Made by a program: the position numbers and the translations under genes
Source of the DNA: Betaproteobacteria bacterium
GTDB taxonomy: Bacteria > Pseudomonadota > Gammaproteobacteria > Burkholderiales > Burkholderiaceae_C
Reading direction: 5' to 3'
Assembly (NCBI GenBank): GCA_025360705.1
Contig: JANYBQ010000575.1
Location: 1-35,727 of the forward strand
DNA: 35,727 bases
Shown: piece by piece, positions 26,828-35,679 of the stretch
Numbering within the stretch: position 1 is the stretch's first letter
Layout of the letters: every line of letters begins with the position of its first letter
The notes under the pieces: model-generated
What the model saw: only the letters and a program-made list of their open reading frames with translations
Told to the model about the DNA's origin: nothing
The model's database searches: none

Positions 26828-26971
26828 ACCTGAAGGAGCCACACCACCAGTATCCACAGAGCATGTTTCAAACCGGCGCTCGGGGGACTATTCGCTTGGC
26901 GCGGAGGCTGGATTTTAGTAGTATCGGATGGGATGCCTGCCGGCATCATCAAAATCAAACAGGAGACAGTT

Positions 26972-28099
26972 ATGAGAGTCAAACCACAAGTCCTGGCGCT
27001 GCTGTTAGCCAGTGCCGTTGTGAGCCCTCTGCGCGCTGGCGCGGCGGAATTTACCATCGCTTCGGTCAAGGCACTTACCGGCCCGCTGGCTTTCGTCGGT
27101 GTGCCTGAAGCCAACGCCGTGAAGATGGCGGTTGATGAGCTGAACGCCGCCAACTATCTCGGCGCGGGCAACTCCATCAAGCTGATCTCGAACGACGACC
27201 AGAACGACCGCGCGCAACTGACCACGCTGCTCACGCGCGCGGCAAAAGTCGACAACGCGTTGATCGTGCTCGGCGGCGCCAACAGCGTTCTCATGATTGC
27301 AGTGGCGCCACTGCTAAATGACCTGCAGATCCCGATGTTCGCGACGGCCCAGACGGCCGCTCCACTGGCTGCCACCAAGTGGTACCTGAAGGTTACGGCG
27401 TCGTCCGAACTTCAGGTCGCTCCGCTGGCCCAATATGCCATCGACAAGGTCAAGCCCCAGCGCCTCGCGGCCATCTGGGGGCGTGACAACGATGGCCACA
27501 TCAACAACATGAAGGCCTTCATGGGGCCGCTTGGTGCAAAGGGTTTCAAACCTATCGCCGAGGAAACGATCCTGATCTCGGACACCGACTTCGGTGCGGT
27601 ATCCACCAAGATCGCCGCGTCCAAGCCCGATGCAATTTGGCTTGGGTCGAATGCGGCACAGGCGGCCAACCTGGTGATCCAGTTGAAGCAGGCCGGCGTA
27701 TCCCCCAATACGGCCTTTTTCGGTACAGCGGGTCTGGGTGCCGACTACCTCAAGATCGGCGGCAAAGCAGTGGATAACACCTATTTCTCGACCGACTTCA
27801 ACGACCAGTCCACGGCAGCGCTGAATGTCAAGTTCGTCGAGAACTACAAGAAGCTGTTCAACACGGCACCCGACAACTGGGCCGCCGTCGGTTACTCGGA
27901 AGCTCTGCTCGCAGCCCGCGCGATCAAGGACTCGATGCCCAATCCGACCCGTGAAAAAGTGCTTGAGGCAATCATGAAACTGCGTGACGCCGACGTGGTG
28001 CTGGGTAACGGCAAGTGGACCCAGAAGCCCGACCGGATCCCCGAGTACGGCCCGGCCGTCATGGTGATCCGCAATAACAAGCCGGTTCCGGCCAACTGA
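26972..28099 (+). CDS. ABC transporter amino-acid/amide-type substrate-binding protein (set D)
   Basis: MRVKPQVLALLLASAVVSPLRAGAAEFTIASVKALTGPLAFVGVPEANAVKMAVDELNA; AGGAG before ATG 26972. Confidence 0.92.
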   Translation: MRVKPQVLALLLASAVVSPLRAGAAEFTIASVKALTGPLAFVGVPEANAVKMAVDELNAANYLGAGNSIKLISNDDQNDRAQLTTLLTRAAKVDNALIVLGGANSVLMIAVAPLLNDLQIPMFATAQTAAPLAATKWYLKVTASSELQVAPLAQYAIDKVKPQRLAAIWGRDNDGHINNMKAFMGPLGAKGFKPIAEETILISDTDFGAVSTKIAASKPDAIWLGSNAAQAANLVIQLKQAGVSPNTAFFGTAGLGADYLKIGGKAVDNTYFSTDFNDQSTAALNVKFVENYKKLFNTAPDNWAAVGYSEALLAARAIKDSMPNPTREKVLEAIMKLRDADVVLGNGKWTQKPDRIPEYGPAVMVIRNNKPVPAN

Positions 28100-28124
28100 T
28101 CCGCGTTGCCTATTGATGTTTTCA

Positions 28125-28158
28125 CGATTCACGCCAGCCTGAACGGTGTCGTGAATCG
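28125..28158 (+). other. Intercistronic stem-loop between substrate-binding protein and permease genes
   Basis: CGATTCACG (28125-28133) / CGTGAATCG (28150-28158), perfect 9-bp arms, 16-nt loop. Confidence 0.6.
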
Positions 28159-28263
28159 CGCAACTCTCCATAGTCAAGGGCAACCGCGCGCCGGGATGGC
28201 CGGCAACTCGAACCTTTCCGACTCCGCGGCCCCGGCGCTGCGCGTAACGAATATGGACCACGC

Positions 28264-29154
28264 ATGATTGCCCAGCAACTCGTCAATGGACTCGTCACCG
28301 GCTCGGTATATGCGCTGTTCGCGCTCGGATTTACGCTGATCTTCGGCACATTCAAGATTCTGAATCTTGCGCATGCCGGGGTATTCATGTCCGGTGCGTT
28401 CATCGGCTACTTCGCGGTACTGCATGGCCTGCCCCTCTGGTTGGCGCTGATACTCGCCATGGTCGGGGCGGGGCTGGTCTCCTATGTTGTCGAACTGGCC
28501 GCCTTCGCCACCATCCGCAACAGCGGCCAGATAGAGTTCGCCGCGTTGATCTCATCGATTGGCGCCAACCTCTGTCTGATGAGCGTTGCGCAGCGCCTGT
28601 CCAACACCAAGGTGCTACGTTTCCCGTTCGAGACCTTTCCGGTGGAGTTCTATGAGATCGGTCCGGTGCGTTTCTCCTTTCTGCAAATCACCATCCTGCT
28701 GGTGGTGATGGTGTTGCTGGCGGTGATGATGTTCTATCTTTACAAGACCAGCTTTGGGCGCCAGATTCGCGCGGTCAGCGGCAGTGAACGCGTCGCCTCC
28801 CTGCTCGGGGTCAACCCGGCGCTGGTGTATTTCCAGACCTTTTTCATTTCCGGGGCGCTGGCAGGAGTCGCCGGCATCATGATCGGGCTGTCGTTCAACT
28901 CCATCCATTTCTACATGGGCGAGCCCTACCTGCTTAAGGCCTTTGTGGTTGTGGTGCTGGGGGGCTTGGGGAGCGTGCACGGCGCGGTCGTCGCCGGAAT
29001 GTTGCTCGGCATCTTCCAGAATCTTGCGGTCGCCTACCTTCCGAGCGCATTGACCGAGACGATCATTTACGGATTGCTGTTCGTCGTGCTGCTGGTCAAG
29101 CCAAGCGGCCTGTTTGGCAGCGAGGGCGTCCAGGTGGGAGTGTCGCGGCGATGA
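28264..29154 (+). CDS. HAAT-family ABC transporter permease, LivH-like (set D)
   Basis: MIAQQLVNGLVTGSVYALFALGFTLIFGTFKILNLAHAGVFMSGAF. Confidence 0.93.
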   Translation: MIAQQLVNGLVTGSVYALFALGFTLIFGTFKILNLAHAGVFMSGAFIGYFAVLHGLPLWLALILAMVGAGLVSYVVELAAFATIRNSGQIEFAALISSIGANLCLMSVAQRLSNTKVLRFPFETFPVEFYEIGPVRFSFLQITILLVVMVLLAVMMFYLYKTSFGRQIRAVSGSERVASLLGVNPALVYFQTFFISGALAGVAGIMIGLSFNSIHFYMGEPYLLKAFVVVVLGGLGSVHGAVVAGMLLGIFQNLAVAYLPSALTETIIYGLLFVVLLVKPSGLFGSEGVQVGVSRR

Positions 29155-30044
29155 TGAACCTGATCTATACCTACCAGCCGCTGTTCGATTACTTTCTGCT
29201 GGCAGTGGGCTTTGCCTACAGCCAGCAGATGGTGCTGCGCGCCGGCGTGTTCTCGATCGGTTCGGCCGGCTTTGCTTCCATCGGTGCGTACAGCGTCGGC
29301 ATCCTGGTCAAGAATCACGGAGTGAACGCCATCGTCGCGCTGCTGCTTGCGACGATCATCGGCTGCATCGGCGGCTTCCTGCTGTCGATCCCGCTGGCGC
29401 GCCTGCGCGGCGTATTCCAGGCCATCGCCACGCTGGCCTTTGTTCAGATCGTGGTGTCGCTGTGCCTGTACTTCGACGGGCTGACGGGCGGTCCGCAAGG
29501 CTTCAACAATATTCCGAAGCTGGTGCAAACCTGGCACCTCGTGCTTGCGGTCCTGGTGACTATTTATTTCATGATCGTGATCAGCCGCTCGGCAATAGGC
29601 CGCGCTTTCGACGCGTTGCGTCAGGACGAAACCGTGGGCGCGACCCTTGGCATCTCGATCCGCAAGTACCACATGATCGCATTCGTATTAAGCGGCGCGC
29701 TGGCCGGCTTTTTTGGCGGGATGCAGAGCCTCTACACCTTCAGCATCGAGCCCGAGATGTTCGGCTTCGCCTTCCTGGTGGCCGCGCTTACCTACATCAT
29801 TCTCGGTGGCCGGGGCACCGTGACCGGGCCCATCATCGGCGCGGCCATTATGTCGCTGCTGCCGGAGCTGGCGCGGCCGCTGGCCGACAACCGCCAGTTC
29901 TTCCAGGGCGCGCTGATGATGGTGATGATCGCCTTCATGCCACACGGCGTGTACGACGGCCTGGTGCTTTACCTGCGCAAGCGGCGAGCCGCCGCGCGCG
30001 ACAAGATTTTCAAGGAGCGCACCAATGCCGTCACTGGTGCTTAG
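29151..30044 (+). CDS. HAAT-family ABC transporter permease, LivM-like (set D)
   Basis: FAYSQQMVLRAGVFSIGSAGFASIGAYSVGIL; ATGA overlap with LivH. Confidence 0.92.
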   Translation: MMNLIYTYQPLFDYFLLAVGFAYSQQMVLRAGVFSIGSAGFASIGAYSVGILVKNHGVNAIVALLLATIIGCIGGFLLSIPLARLRGVFQAIATLAFVQIVVSLCLYFDGLTGGPQGFNNIPKLVQTWHLVLAVLVTIYFMIVISRSAIGRAFDALRQDETVGATLGISIRKYHMIAFVLSGALAGFFGGMQSLYTFSIEPEMFGFAFLVAALTYIILGGRGTVTGPIIGAAIMSLLPELARPLADNRQFFQGALMMVMIAFMPHGVYDGLVLYLRKRRAAARDKIFKERTNAVTGA

Positions 30045-30786
30045 CAACGTCTCCAAGCGCTTTGGCGGACTGCTGGCGGTATCCGACGTCAACATGGAAG
30101 TTCCGCCCGGTCAGATCACCGGACTGATTGGCCCTAACGGCGCCGGCAAGACCACCGTGGTCAACATGATCACGGGTCTGCTGAAATTGACCACCGGCAG
30201 CGTCAAACTGGGTGAGCAGGACATCACTGAGGCACAGGCGCACGAGGTTGCGTTCGCCGGGGTGTCGCGCACCTTCCAGAATATCCGGCTGTTGCCCGAG
30301 GCGACGGTGCTGGAGAACGTGGTGATCGGTTTTCACGTGCATGTCAAGTCCTCCCTGTTCGCGCAGCTTGTCGGTCTGCCGTCGTCGCTGCGCGAGTCGC
30401 CACGATTGTTCGAACGCGGCAGGCAGCTGCTGGAACGCTTCGGCATGAGCCGCTATGCGGACCACCCGGCCGGCGGCCTTGCCTACGGCCACCAGCGCCG
30501 CGTGGAGATGATGCGCGCGGTAGCAACCGATCCGCAAATCCTGCTCCTTGACGAGCCGGTGGCGGGCATGAATGACGTCGAAGCCACCGAGCTCGGACAG
30601 GTGTTCAAGGAGCTGACTGCCAGCGGCATTGGTCTGCTGCTGATCGAACACAACATCCGCTTCGTGAACCAGCTTTGCCAGCAGGTGTACGTGCTGGATT
30701 CGGGCGCCATGATTGCCTCTGGCAGCCCACAGGAGGTGATGCACGATCCGGCCGTGGTCGCGGCCTATCTGGGTGGCAAGAAATGA
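30025..30786 (+). CDS. HAAT-family ABC transporter ATP-binding protein, LivG-like (set D)
   Basis: [54 protein letters not shown]. Confidence 0.93.
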   Translation: MPSLVLSNVSKRFGGLLAVSDVNMEVPPGQITGLIGPNGAGKTTVVNMITGLLKLTTGSVKLGEQDITEAQAHEVAFAGVSRTFQNIRLLPEATVLENVVIGFHVHVKSSLFAQLVGLPSSLRESPRLFERGRQLLERFGMSRYADHPAGGLAYGHQRRVEMMRAVATDPQILLLDEPVAGMNDVEATELGQVFKELTASGIGLLLIEHNIRFVNQLCQQVYVLDSGAMIASGSPQEVMHDPAVVAAYLGGKK

Positions 30787-31499
30787 TGCTGGAGGTGCGC
30801 GACCTGGCCGCCGCTTACTCCGGCATCGAAGCGCTGCGCGGCGTCAGCCTGCACATTGAAGCCGGTGAAATGGTGGCACTGATCGGTGCCAACGGCGCCG
30901 GCAAGTCGACTTTGCTCAATTGTCTGTCGGGGACGGTACGGCCGCGCCGAGGCTCGATCCGCTTCGAAGGCCATGAAATCGCCGGAATGAAGCCGCACCG
31001 TGTTGCGCGACAAGGCCTGTTGCAAGTGCCCGAGGGGCGCCAGATACTGGTCGATCTGACGATTGAGGAGAACTTGCAATTGGGCGAACTGGCGCGCGGC
31101 GCGCGGCCTTCCAATTACGGCTTGCGCGATGTGTACCAGCTGTTTCCGATACTGGAAGAACGCCGTACGCAACGCGGTGGAACGCTTTCCGGCGGCCAGC
31201 AGCAGATGCTCGCCATCGGGCGCGCGCTAATGGGTGGACCCAGGCTGCTGCTGCTCGACGAGCCAAGTCTCGGCCTGTCGCCGCTTATCACCGACCAGGT
31301 GTTCGAGGCACTGCGCGGCCTGAACGACACCGGCCTCACCATCCTGCTGGTGGAACAGAACGCCCACCGCGCCCTACAGGCCACCCAACGCGCCTACCTT
31401 CTGGAACACGGCGAACTGGCCTTCCAGGGCAATAGCTCCGACCTGATCAACGACGCAAAGGTCATCGCGCATTATCTCGGGCACTTGCCCACCGACTGA
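30783..31499 (+). CDS. HAAT-family ABC transporter ATP-binding protein, LivF-like (set D)
   Basis: MMLEVRDLAAAYSGIEALRGVSLHIEAGEMVALIGANGAGKSTLLNCLSG; LSGGQQQMLAIGRAL. Start trimmed from 30675 to 30783. Confidence 0.92.
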   Translation: MMLEVRDLAAAYSGIEALRGVSLHIEAGEMVALIGANGAGKSTLLNCLSGTVRPRRGSIRFEGHEIAGMKPHRVARQGLLQVPEGRQILVDLTIEENLQLGELARGARPSNYGLRDVYQLFPILEERRTQRGGTLSGGQQQMLAIGRALMGGPRLLLLDEPSLGLSPLITDQVFEALRGLNDTGLTILLVEQNAHRALQATQRAYLLEHGELAFQGNSSDLINDAKVIAHYLGHLPTD

Positions 31500-31527
31500 C
31501 TTCCAATATCTCCGAGAGGAAACGCAA

Positions 31528-32772
31528 ATGACTACGCTAAATGGAACGAATGGGCCGCTGCCGCTGGTTGCCGAGTTTGCGGCGATGATCGAAGGCAACA
31601 CCCAGATCCAGCGACACGATCTGTTTTCACGGCTTCGACGGGACCTGCCTATTTTTCGCAGCGAGCGGCTGGATGCCTGGGTCGTGTCGCGCTACGACGA
31701 CGTCAAAACCATCCTGTCGGGCAGTCAATTTCAACCGCCGCAGCAGGGCGCGGGCGCATCGGCTTTCGGACGCTCATTCATGCAGATGAACGGGCGTGAG
31801 CACGGCAAGAAAATTGGCGTGGTCGCGCGCGAAATGCGCTCGCCACGGTCGCTGCGCGAGAGGCTCAACGACATCGTATTCGAGATCGCGCGCGATCAAG
31901 CCGCCGCGCTGCCAATGGGTGAACCGATCGAGTTGCGCGAGCGTTACGCGGTGTGGGTGCCATTGTTGTCGATCACCGTGCTGACGGACTTGCCCGAAGC
32001 GGCTCGCTTCCGCGACTGGTACAGAACCATCGTGGCGGGGAGCACCTCCAGCATTACCAATCCAGCAGCCCGGGAGACCGCGTTCACGGCGCGCGAAGAG
32101 GTGCGTGTTTTCCTGGAACCCATCATCGACGCGCGGCGCCTGAAGCCGGGGAACGACCTTCTTTCCGACCTGGTGACCGCGGAATACGAAGGAAAGCCGA
32201 TTCCCCACGAGGAAATCGTGTCCAACATAATTTTCCTGCTGGCCGCGGGCGTGGAGACCACCGAAAGGGTGTTGACCAGCGTGCTTCGGCATGTCGCACT
32301 GGACCCCGTGGAATGGCAATGGTTGAAAGGCAATTACACCGACCCGGAATCGCTTGCAGCGTTTTGCGCCGAGGCGCTGCGCTTTTATCCACCCGTCAGC
32401 GCCAACATACGCACGGCATTGGAAGAGGTGGAGATGGCCGGTGTGACGATCCGGAGCGGGGAAAAAGTATGCGCGTTGAGTGTCTCGGGCAACTATGACG
32501 AGAACCATTTTCCCGCTGCGTCGCGGTTCGACCACAACCGTTTCATGGGTTCCAGCGAACGCCAATTCACCGGCGGAGGCGACATACTTTCATTCGGTGA
32601 TGGAACCCACCACTGCGTAGGCTCACGACTGGCCAAGGTAGAGATGACCCACGCCTTGACGGAGTTTCTTGCACGGGTCGGGCGTATCGAGTCGGTCGGA
32701 ACGCCGCCGGCAGGCGAAGGTTTTATCTTTCATTCGCCCGCGAAACTCCCGGTAATTCTGCATCCGGTCTGA
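31528..32772 (+). CDS. Cytochrome P450
   Basis: I-helix LLAAGVETTERV, ExxR in AEALRFYPPV, heme-ligand loop LSFGDGTHHCVGSRLAKVEM. Confidence 0.95.
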   Translation: MTTLNGTNGPLPLVAEFAAMIEGNTQIQRHDLFSRLRRDLPIFRSERLDAWVVSRYDDVKTILSGSQFQPPQQGAGASAFGRSFMQMNGREHGKKIGVVAREMRSPRSLRERLNDIVFEIARDQAAALPMGEPIELRERYAVWVPLLSITVLTDLPEAARFRDWYRTIVAGSTSSITNPAARETAFTAREEVRVFLEPIIDARRLKPGNDLLSDLVTAEYEGKPIPHEEIVSNIIFLLAAGVETTERVLTSVLRHVALDPVEWQWLKGNYTDPESLAAFCAEALRFYPPVSANIRTALEEVEMAGVTIRSGEKVCALSVSGNYDENHFPAASRFDHNRFMGSSERQFTGGGDILSFGDGTHHCVGSRLAKVEMTHALTEFLARVGRIESVGTPPAGEGFIFHSPAKLPVILHPV

Positions 32773-32819
32773 TGCCGCCTGAGGCAACAAAACATACCGG
32801 CACAACAAGGGGCATAAGC

Positions 32820-33398
32820 ATGACCATTCCCCGCCGCGTCGCCAGCACCGAGCGCTCTCTCGAGAGCCGCCTGACCGAGGTTGAAGACCGTACGGCGATA
32901 CGCGATCTGACCGCGCGCTACAACTTTGCCACCGATGACCGCGATTTGAAAACCGTGGTCGAGTTGTTCACCCACAACGCTTCGTTCGGATCAAAAGATG
33001 GCGCCATGCGGGCATCCGGCCGCGAAGCCATCATGAAAACATTGGAAAGCCGCTTCAACGTGCTGGGTGCCACCAACCACTTCGCGCACGACCATGCGAT
33101 CTGGTTCGAAAGCGGCACCCGCGCGCGGGGTCTGTTGTCGATACACGCCGAAGTGTGGCGCAAGGAGCAGCCCATGCTGACGGCGCTGCGCTATGACGAT
33201 GTATATGAAAAATCCGGCGGCTTGTGGTATTTTGCCGAGCGGCTGCTGTCTTACTTCTACTACCTCAACGTGAAGGACTACCCTGCGGCGATGGGCACGC
33301 TGGAACGCAACCACGCGTCCGGCATACCGGTCGCGGCGGACTATCCGGAACGGCTTTCCACCTACGTCGAGCTGCGGCCCGGCAAGGCGAGGGCATAA
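32820..33398 (+). CDS. SnoaL/NTF2-like protein (copy 2)
   Basis: MTIPRRVASTERSLESRLTEVEDRTAIRDLTARYNFATDDRDLKTV; nearly identical to copy 1. Start trimmed to ATG 32820. Confidence 0.87.
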   Translation: MTIPRRVASTERSLESRLTEVEDRTAIRDLTARYNFATDDRDLKTVVELFTHNASFGSKDGAMRASGREAIMKTLESRFNVLGATNHFAHDHAIWFESGTRARGLLSIHAEVWRKEQPMLTALRYDDVYEKSGGLWYFAERLLSYFYYLNVKDYPAAMGTLERNHASGIPVAADYPERLSTYVELRPGKARA

Positions 33399-33410
33399 AA
33401 CACAAAGTCC

Positions 33411-33442
33411 GCCGCACGGTTCTTCGGTAGCGCACGTGCGGC
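33411..33442 (+). other. Intercistronic stem-loop upstream of the flavoprotein gene
   Basis: GCCGCACG (33411-33418) / CGTGCGGC (33435-33442), perfect 8-bp arms, 16-nt loop. Confidence 0.55.
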
Positions 33443-33507
33443 AACGGGGCACGAGCACACGACGCATCGCATGCCAGGTCATTCTTTGCAACAAACAAGG
33501 AGCGTAC

Positions 33508-35205
33508 GTGGACACGCAATTGAAGCGAAAGATCGACACACTGGTGGTTGTGGGCGCGGGTTTGTCGGGTATCGCAACCGCTCTGGGCGCGGCGATGAAT
33601 GGGCTCAAAGTGGTGGTGCTGGAGTCTTCCGACATGGTGGGTGGCGCTGCCGCTTTTTCCGGCGGCCAGGTATGGGTGGGCGACAACCACGTGGCCCGAC
33701 GCGAAGGCCTGACCGACACCCCGGAACTTGCGGAGCAGTATGTGCGCCACATCGCACACGACCACCCGGAATATCTCGACGACGCCGCGATGCATCGCTG
33801 GCTCAAGGTTTCGCCGGTGGCCGTCAAGTACTGGGAAGACGTGGGTGCGATCCGCTGGACCCTCATCCCTGGCCTTGCCGACTACCACAACGAGGCACCT
33901 GGCGCGCAGCCCGCGGGACGCTACCTGACCAACGAATTGATCGATGGCACGGCTTTGGGTTCCTGGCGAGAAAAAATGCGCGTGAGCCCGTATTTCCCCG
34001 TGGGCACCACCTATGCCGAGATGTTCCTGAAGGGGCGGCGCATGACCAATGTGGACGGTAAAGAGTCCACCGGCGAAAGTGCCGCGGTGCAGGGTTTTGG
34101 CATGCCGGAGAACCCCGACAACAAGACCCGGCCGACGGCTGGCAAAGGTGATCCGCTGACCTTTGGACCAGGCGTGTTCGGCAGCTTTCTGGCCAAGGCA
34201 CTGCAGTACGACAACATCGAGATCCTGCTCCAGCACCCGGTAACGGAATTGTTGCGCGGCGCGGACAGCAAAGTCCACGGCGTGCGTGCGCAAGGCCCCC
34301 AGGGCGTGGTGGAGTTTTTGGGCACGGTGGTGCTGGCCACCAGCACCTACGATTGGGACCCGGAGCTGGTGCAGGAGCTCGTGGGTCTGGGGCCGGAGGA
34401 CTTTGGAAGCGTCGCGCCCCGCAGTATCAAGGGCGATGGCATACGGCTGGTGCGCGCGATAGGCGGGGCGGTTGTCAAGCTGCCCGCCACCTGCATTCCC
34501 ATGTTGCCCGGCTGGAAGACCGATGCCGGAGTCGGTTATGCCTACGGTCCCGACTACGCCATGCCGCACGCGATCATCGTGGACAGGACCGGCAAGCGTT
34601 ATTGCGATGACTCGTACTGGGTCGACATCGTCGCCAGGACCATGAACCCGGAGGACAAGCACCTGCCGTTCTATCTCGTCTTTGATGAGCAGCACCACCG
34701 CAAGTACGGTCTGGGCGCAACGCCGCCCGGTGGGCAATATCCCGAAGGCATGGTGGAGTCGGCAGCGACGCTTGAAGAACTTGGCACCAAACTGGGCATT
34801 GACGGTGCGCAACTGCAGAAGACTGCGGCGCGTTTCAGCGAGAGCGCGCTCCAAGGTCACGACCCGGATTTCGGGCGTGGCACGGTGGACTACATCCGGC
34901 GCTTCGCGGGCGACCCGAGCCACAAGCCAAACCCGGTGCTGGGCGCCATCGACACGGCACCATTCTTCGGTTTCCGGCTACGGTTTGTCGGTACCGGTAT
35001 CGGCTCCAGCGGCATACACATCGACGGAGACGGCCACGTGCTCGACACCCAGGGCCAGGCGATTCCCGGCTTGTACGCGGTGGGCTCCTGCGCCGCATAC
35101 ACCACCATGGGAACGGGCTACAACAGCGGATTTGCGCTGGGCCGCGGCCTGACCCAGGCCTACCAGGTCAGCCGGGAACTCGCCGGTCTTGCAGTCATGT
35201 CTTGA
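33508..35205 (+). CDS. FAD-dependent oxidoreductase of the fumarate reductase/3-ketosteroid-delta1-dehydrogenase type
   Basis: LVVVGAGLSGIATALGAAMNGLKVVVLESSDMVGGAAAFSGGQVWVGDN; C-terminal GLYAVGSCAAYTTMGTGYNSGFALGRGLTQAY. GTG start 33508 preceded by AAGGAG fits better than the upstream ATG at 33436. Confidence 0.88.
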   Translation: MDTQLKRKIDTLVVVGAGLSGIATALGAAMNGLKVVVLESSDMVGGAAAFSGGQVWVGDNHVARREGLTDTPELAEQYVRHIAHDHPEYLDDAAMHRWLKVSPVAVKYWEDVGAIRWTLIPGLADYHNEAPGAQPAGRYLTNELIDGTALGSWREKMRVSPYFPVGTTYAEMFLKGRRMTNVDGKESTGESAAVQGFGMPENPDNKTRPTAGKGDPLTFGPGVFGSFLAKALQYDNIEILLQHPVTELLRGADSKVHGVRAQGPQGVVEFLGTVVLATSTYDWDPELVQELVGLGPEDFGSVAPRSIKGDGIRLVRAIGGAVVKLPATCIPMLPGWKTDAGVGYAYGPDYAMPHAIIVDRTGKRYCDDSYWVDIVARTMNPEDKHLPFYLVFDEQHHRKYGLGATPPGGQYPEGMVESAATLEELGTKLGIDGAQLQKTAARFSESALQGHDPDFGRGTVDYIRRFAGDPSHKPNPVLGAIDTAPFFGFRLRFVGTGIGSSGIHIDGDGHVLDTQGQAIPGLYAVGSCAAYTTMGTGYNSGFALGRGLTQAYQVSRELAGLAVMS

Positions 35206-35304
35206 TTGTGGCGATGCCTTGAAAAGGAGGCTGTGGAGGTTTTATCTTGCGAGGTGCGAGGTGCGTCGGGAAGGCATGTGGACGCCCGGCATGGCCGAGC
35301 CCCC

Positions 35305-35679
35305 TCAACCCAGCGTCCGCGCTCGTATCCCGGCCCTTCGCAGCAGTCCATGGAACAACAGTTCTCCGCGCGCGATGCCCACCGGGCGCATGTGTGCGGC
35401 TTGGGCGTGGATGCTGTCGAGCACGGCATCGGGAATGGGCTGGTTCGGGCCGGCCATACCGTCGCTGGCCAGCTGGATGTCGCAGGCGCGCTGGTACAAC
35501 CACAGGGTTTCGAACGCCTCGGCAATCGCCGGCCCGGCCACCAGCACGCCGTGGTTGCGCAGCAGCAGCACCGGGTGGGGGCCTAACCCGCATATTTCAC
35601 GCATATGCCACTGTATGGCCGGATTGGTGTGAATTTGATGATTGGCGGCCTCAAACCTTGTGTTCAGAGGCCATTGCAT
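35305..35679 (-). pseudogene. C-terminal part of a class II aldolase/adducin-family protein; possibly truncated
   Basis: GLGPHPVLLLRNHGVLVAGPAIAEAFETLWLYQRACDIQL is a class II aldolase C-terminal motif. In-frame TAG codons at 35716-35718 and 35722-35724 block N-terminal extension in this frame. Confidence 0.5.

Noticed and set aside
29114-30127. 337-aa plus-strand ORF overlapping LivM set D in another frame
   Set aside because: Out-of-frame translation of a clear LivM gene; arginine-rich nonsense composition.
33265-34923. 552-aa minus-strand ORF
   Set aside because: Lies wholly antisense to the FAD oxidoreductase and SnoaL copy 2; composition (many R/H/V/Q) and lack of family motifs fit a GC-rich shadow ORF.
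35214-35277. Inverted repeat ATGCCTT/AAGGCAT in the convergent gap, plus gcgaggt-gcgaggt duplication
   Set aside because: 7-bp arms separated by 50 nt are likely by chance; no U-tract for a terminator.
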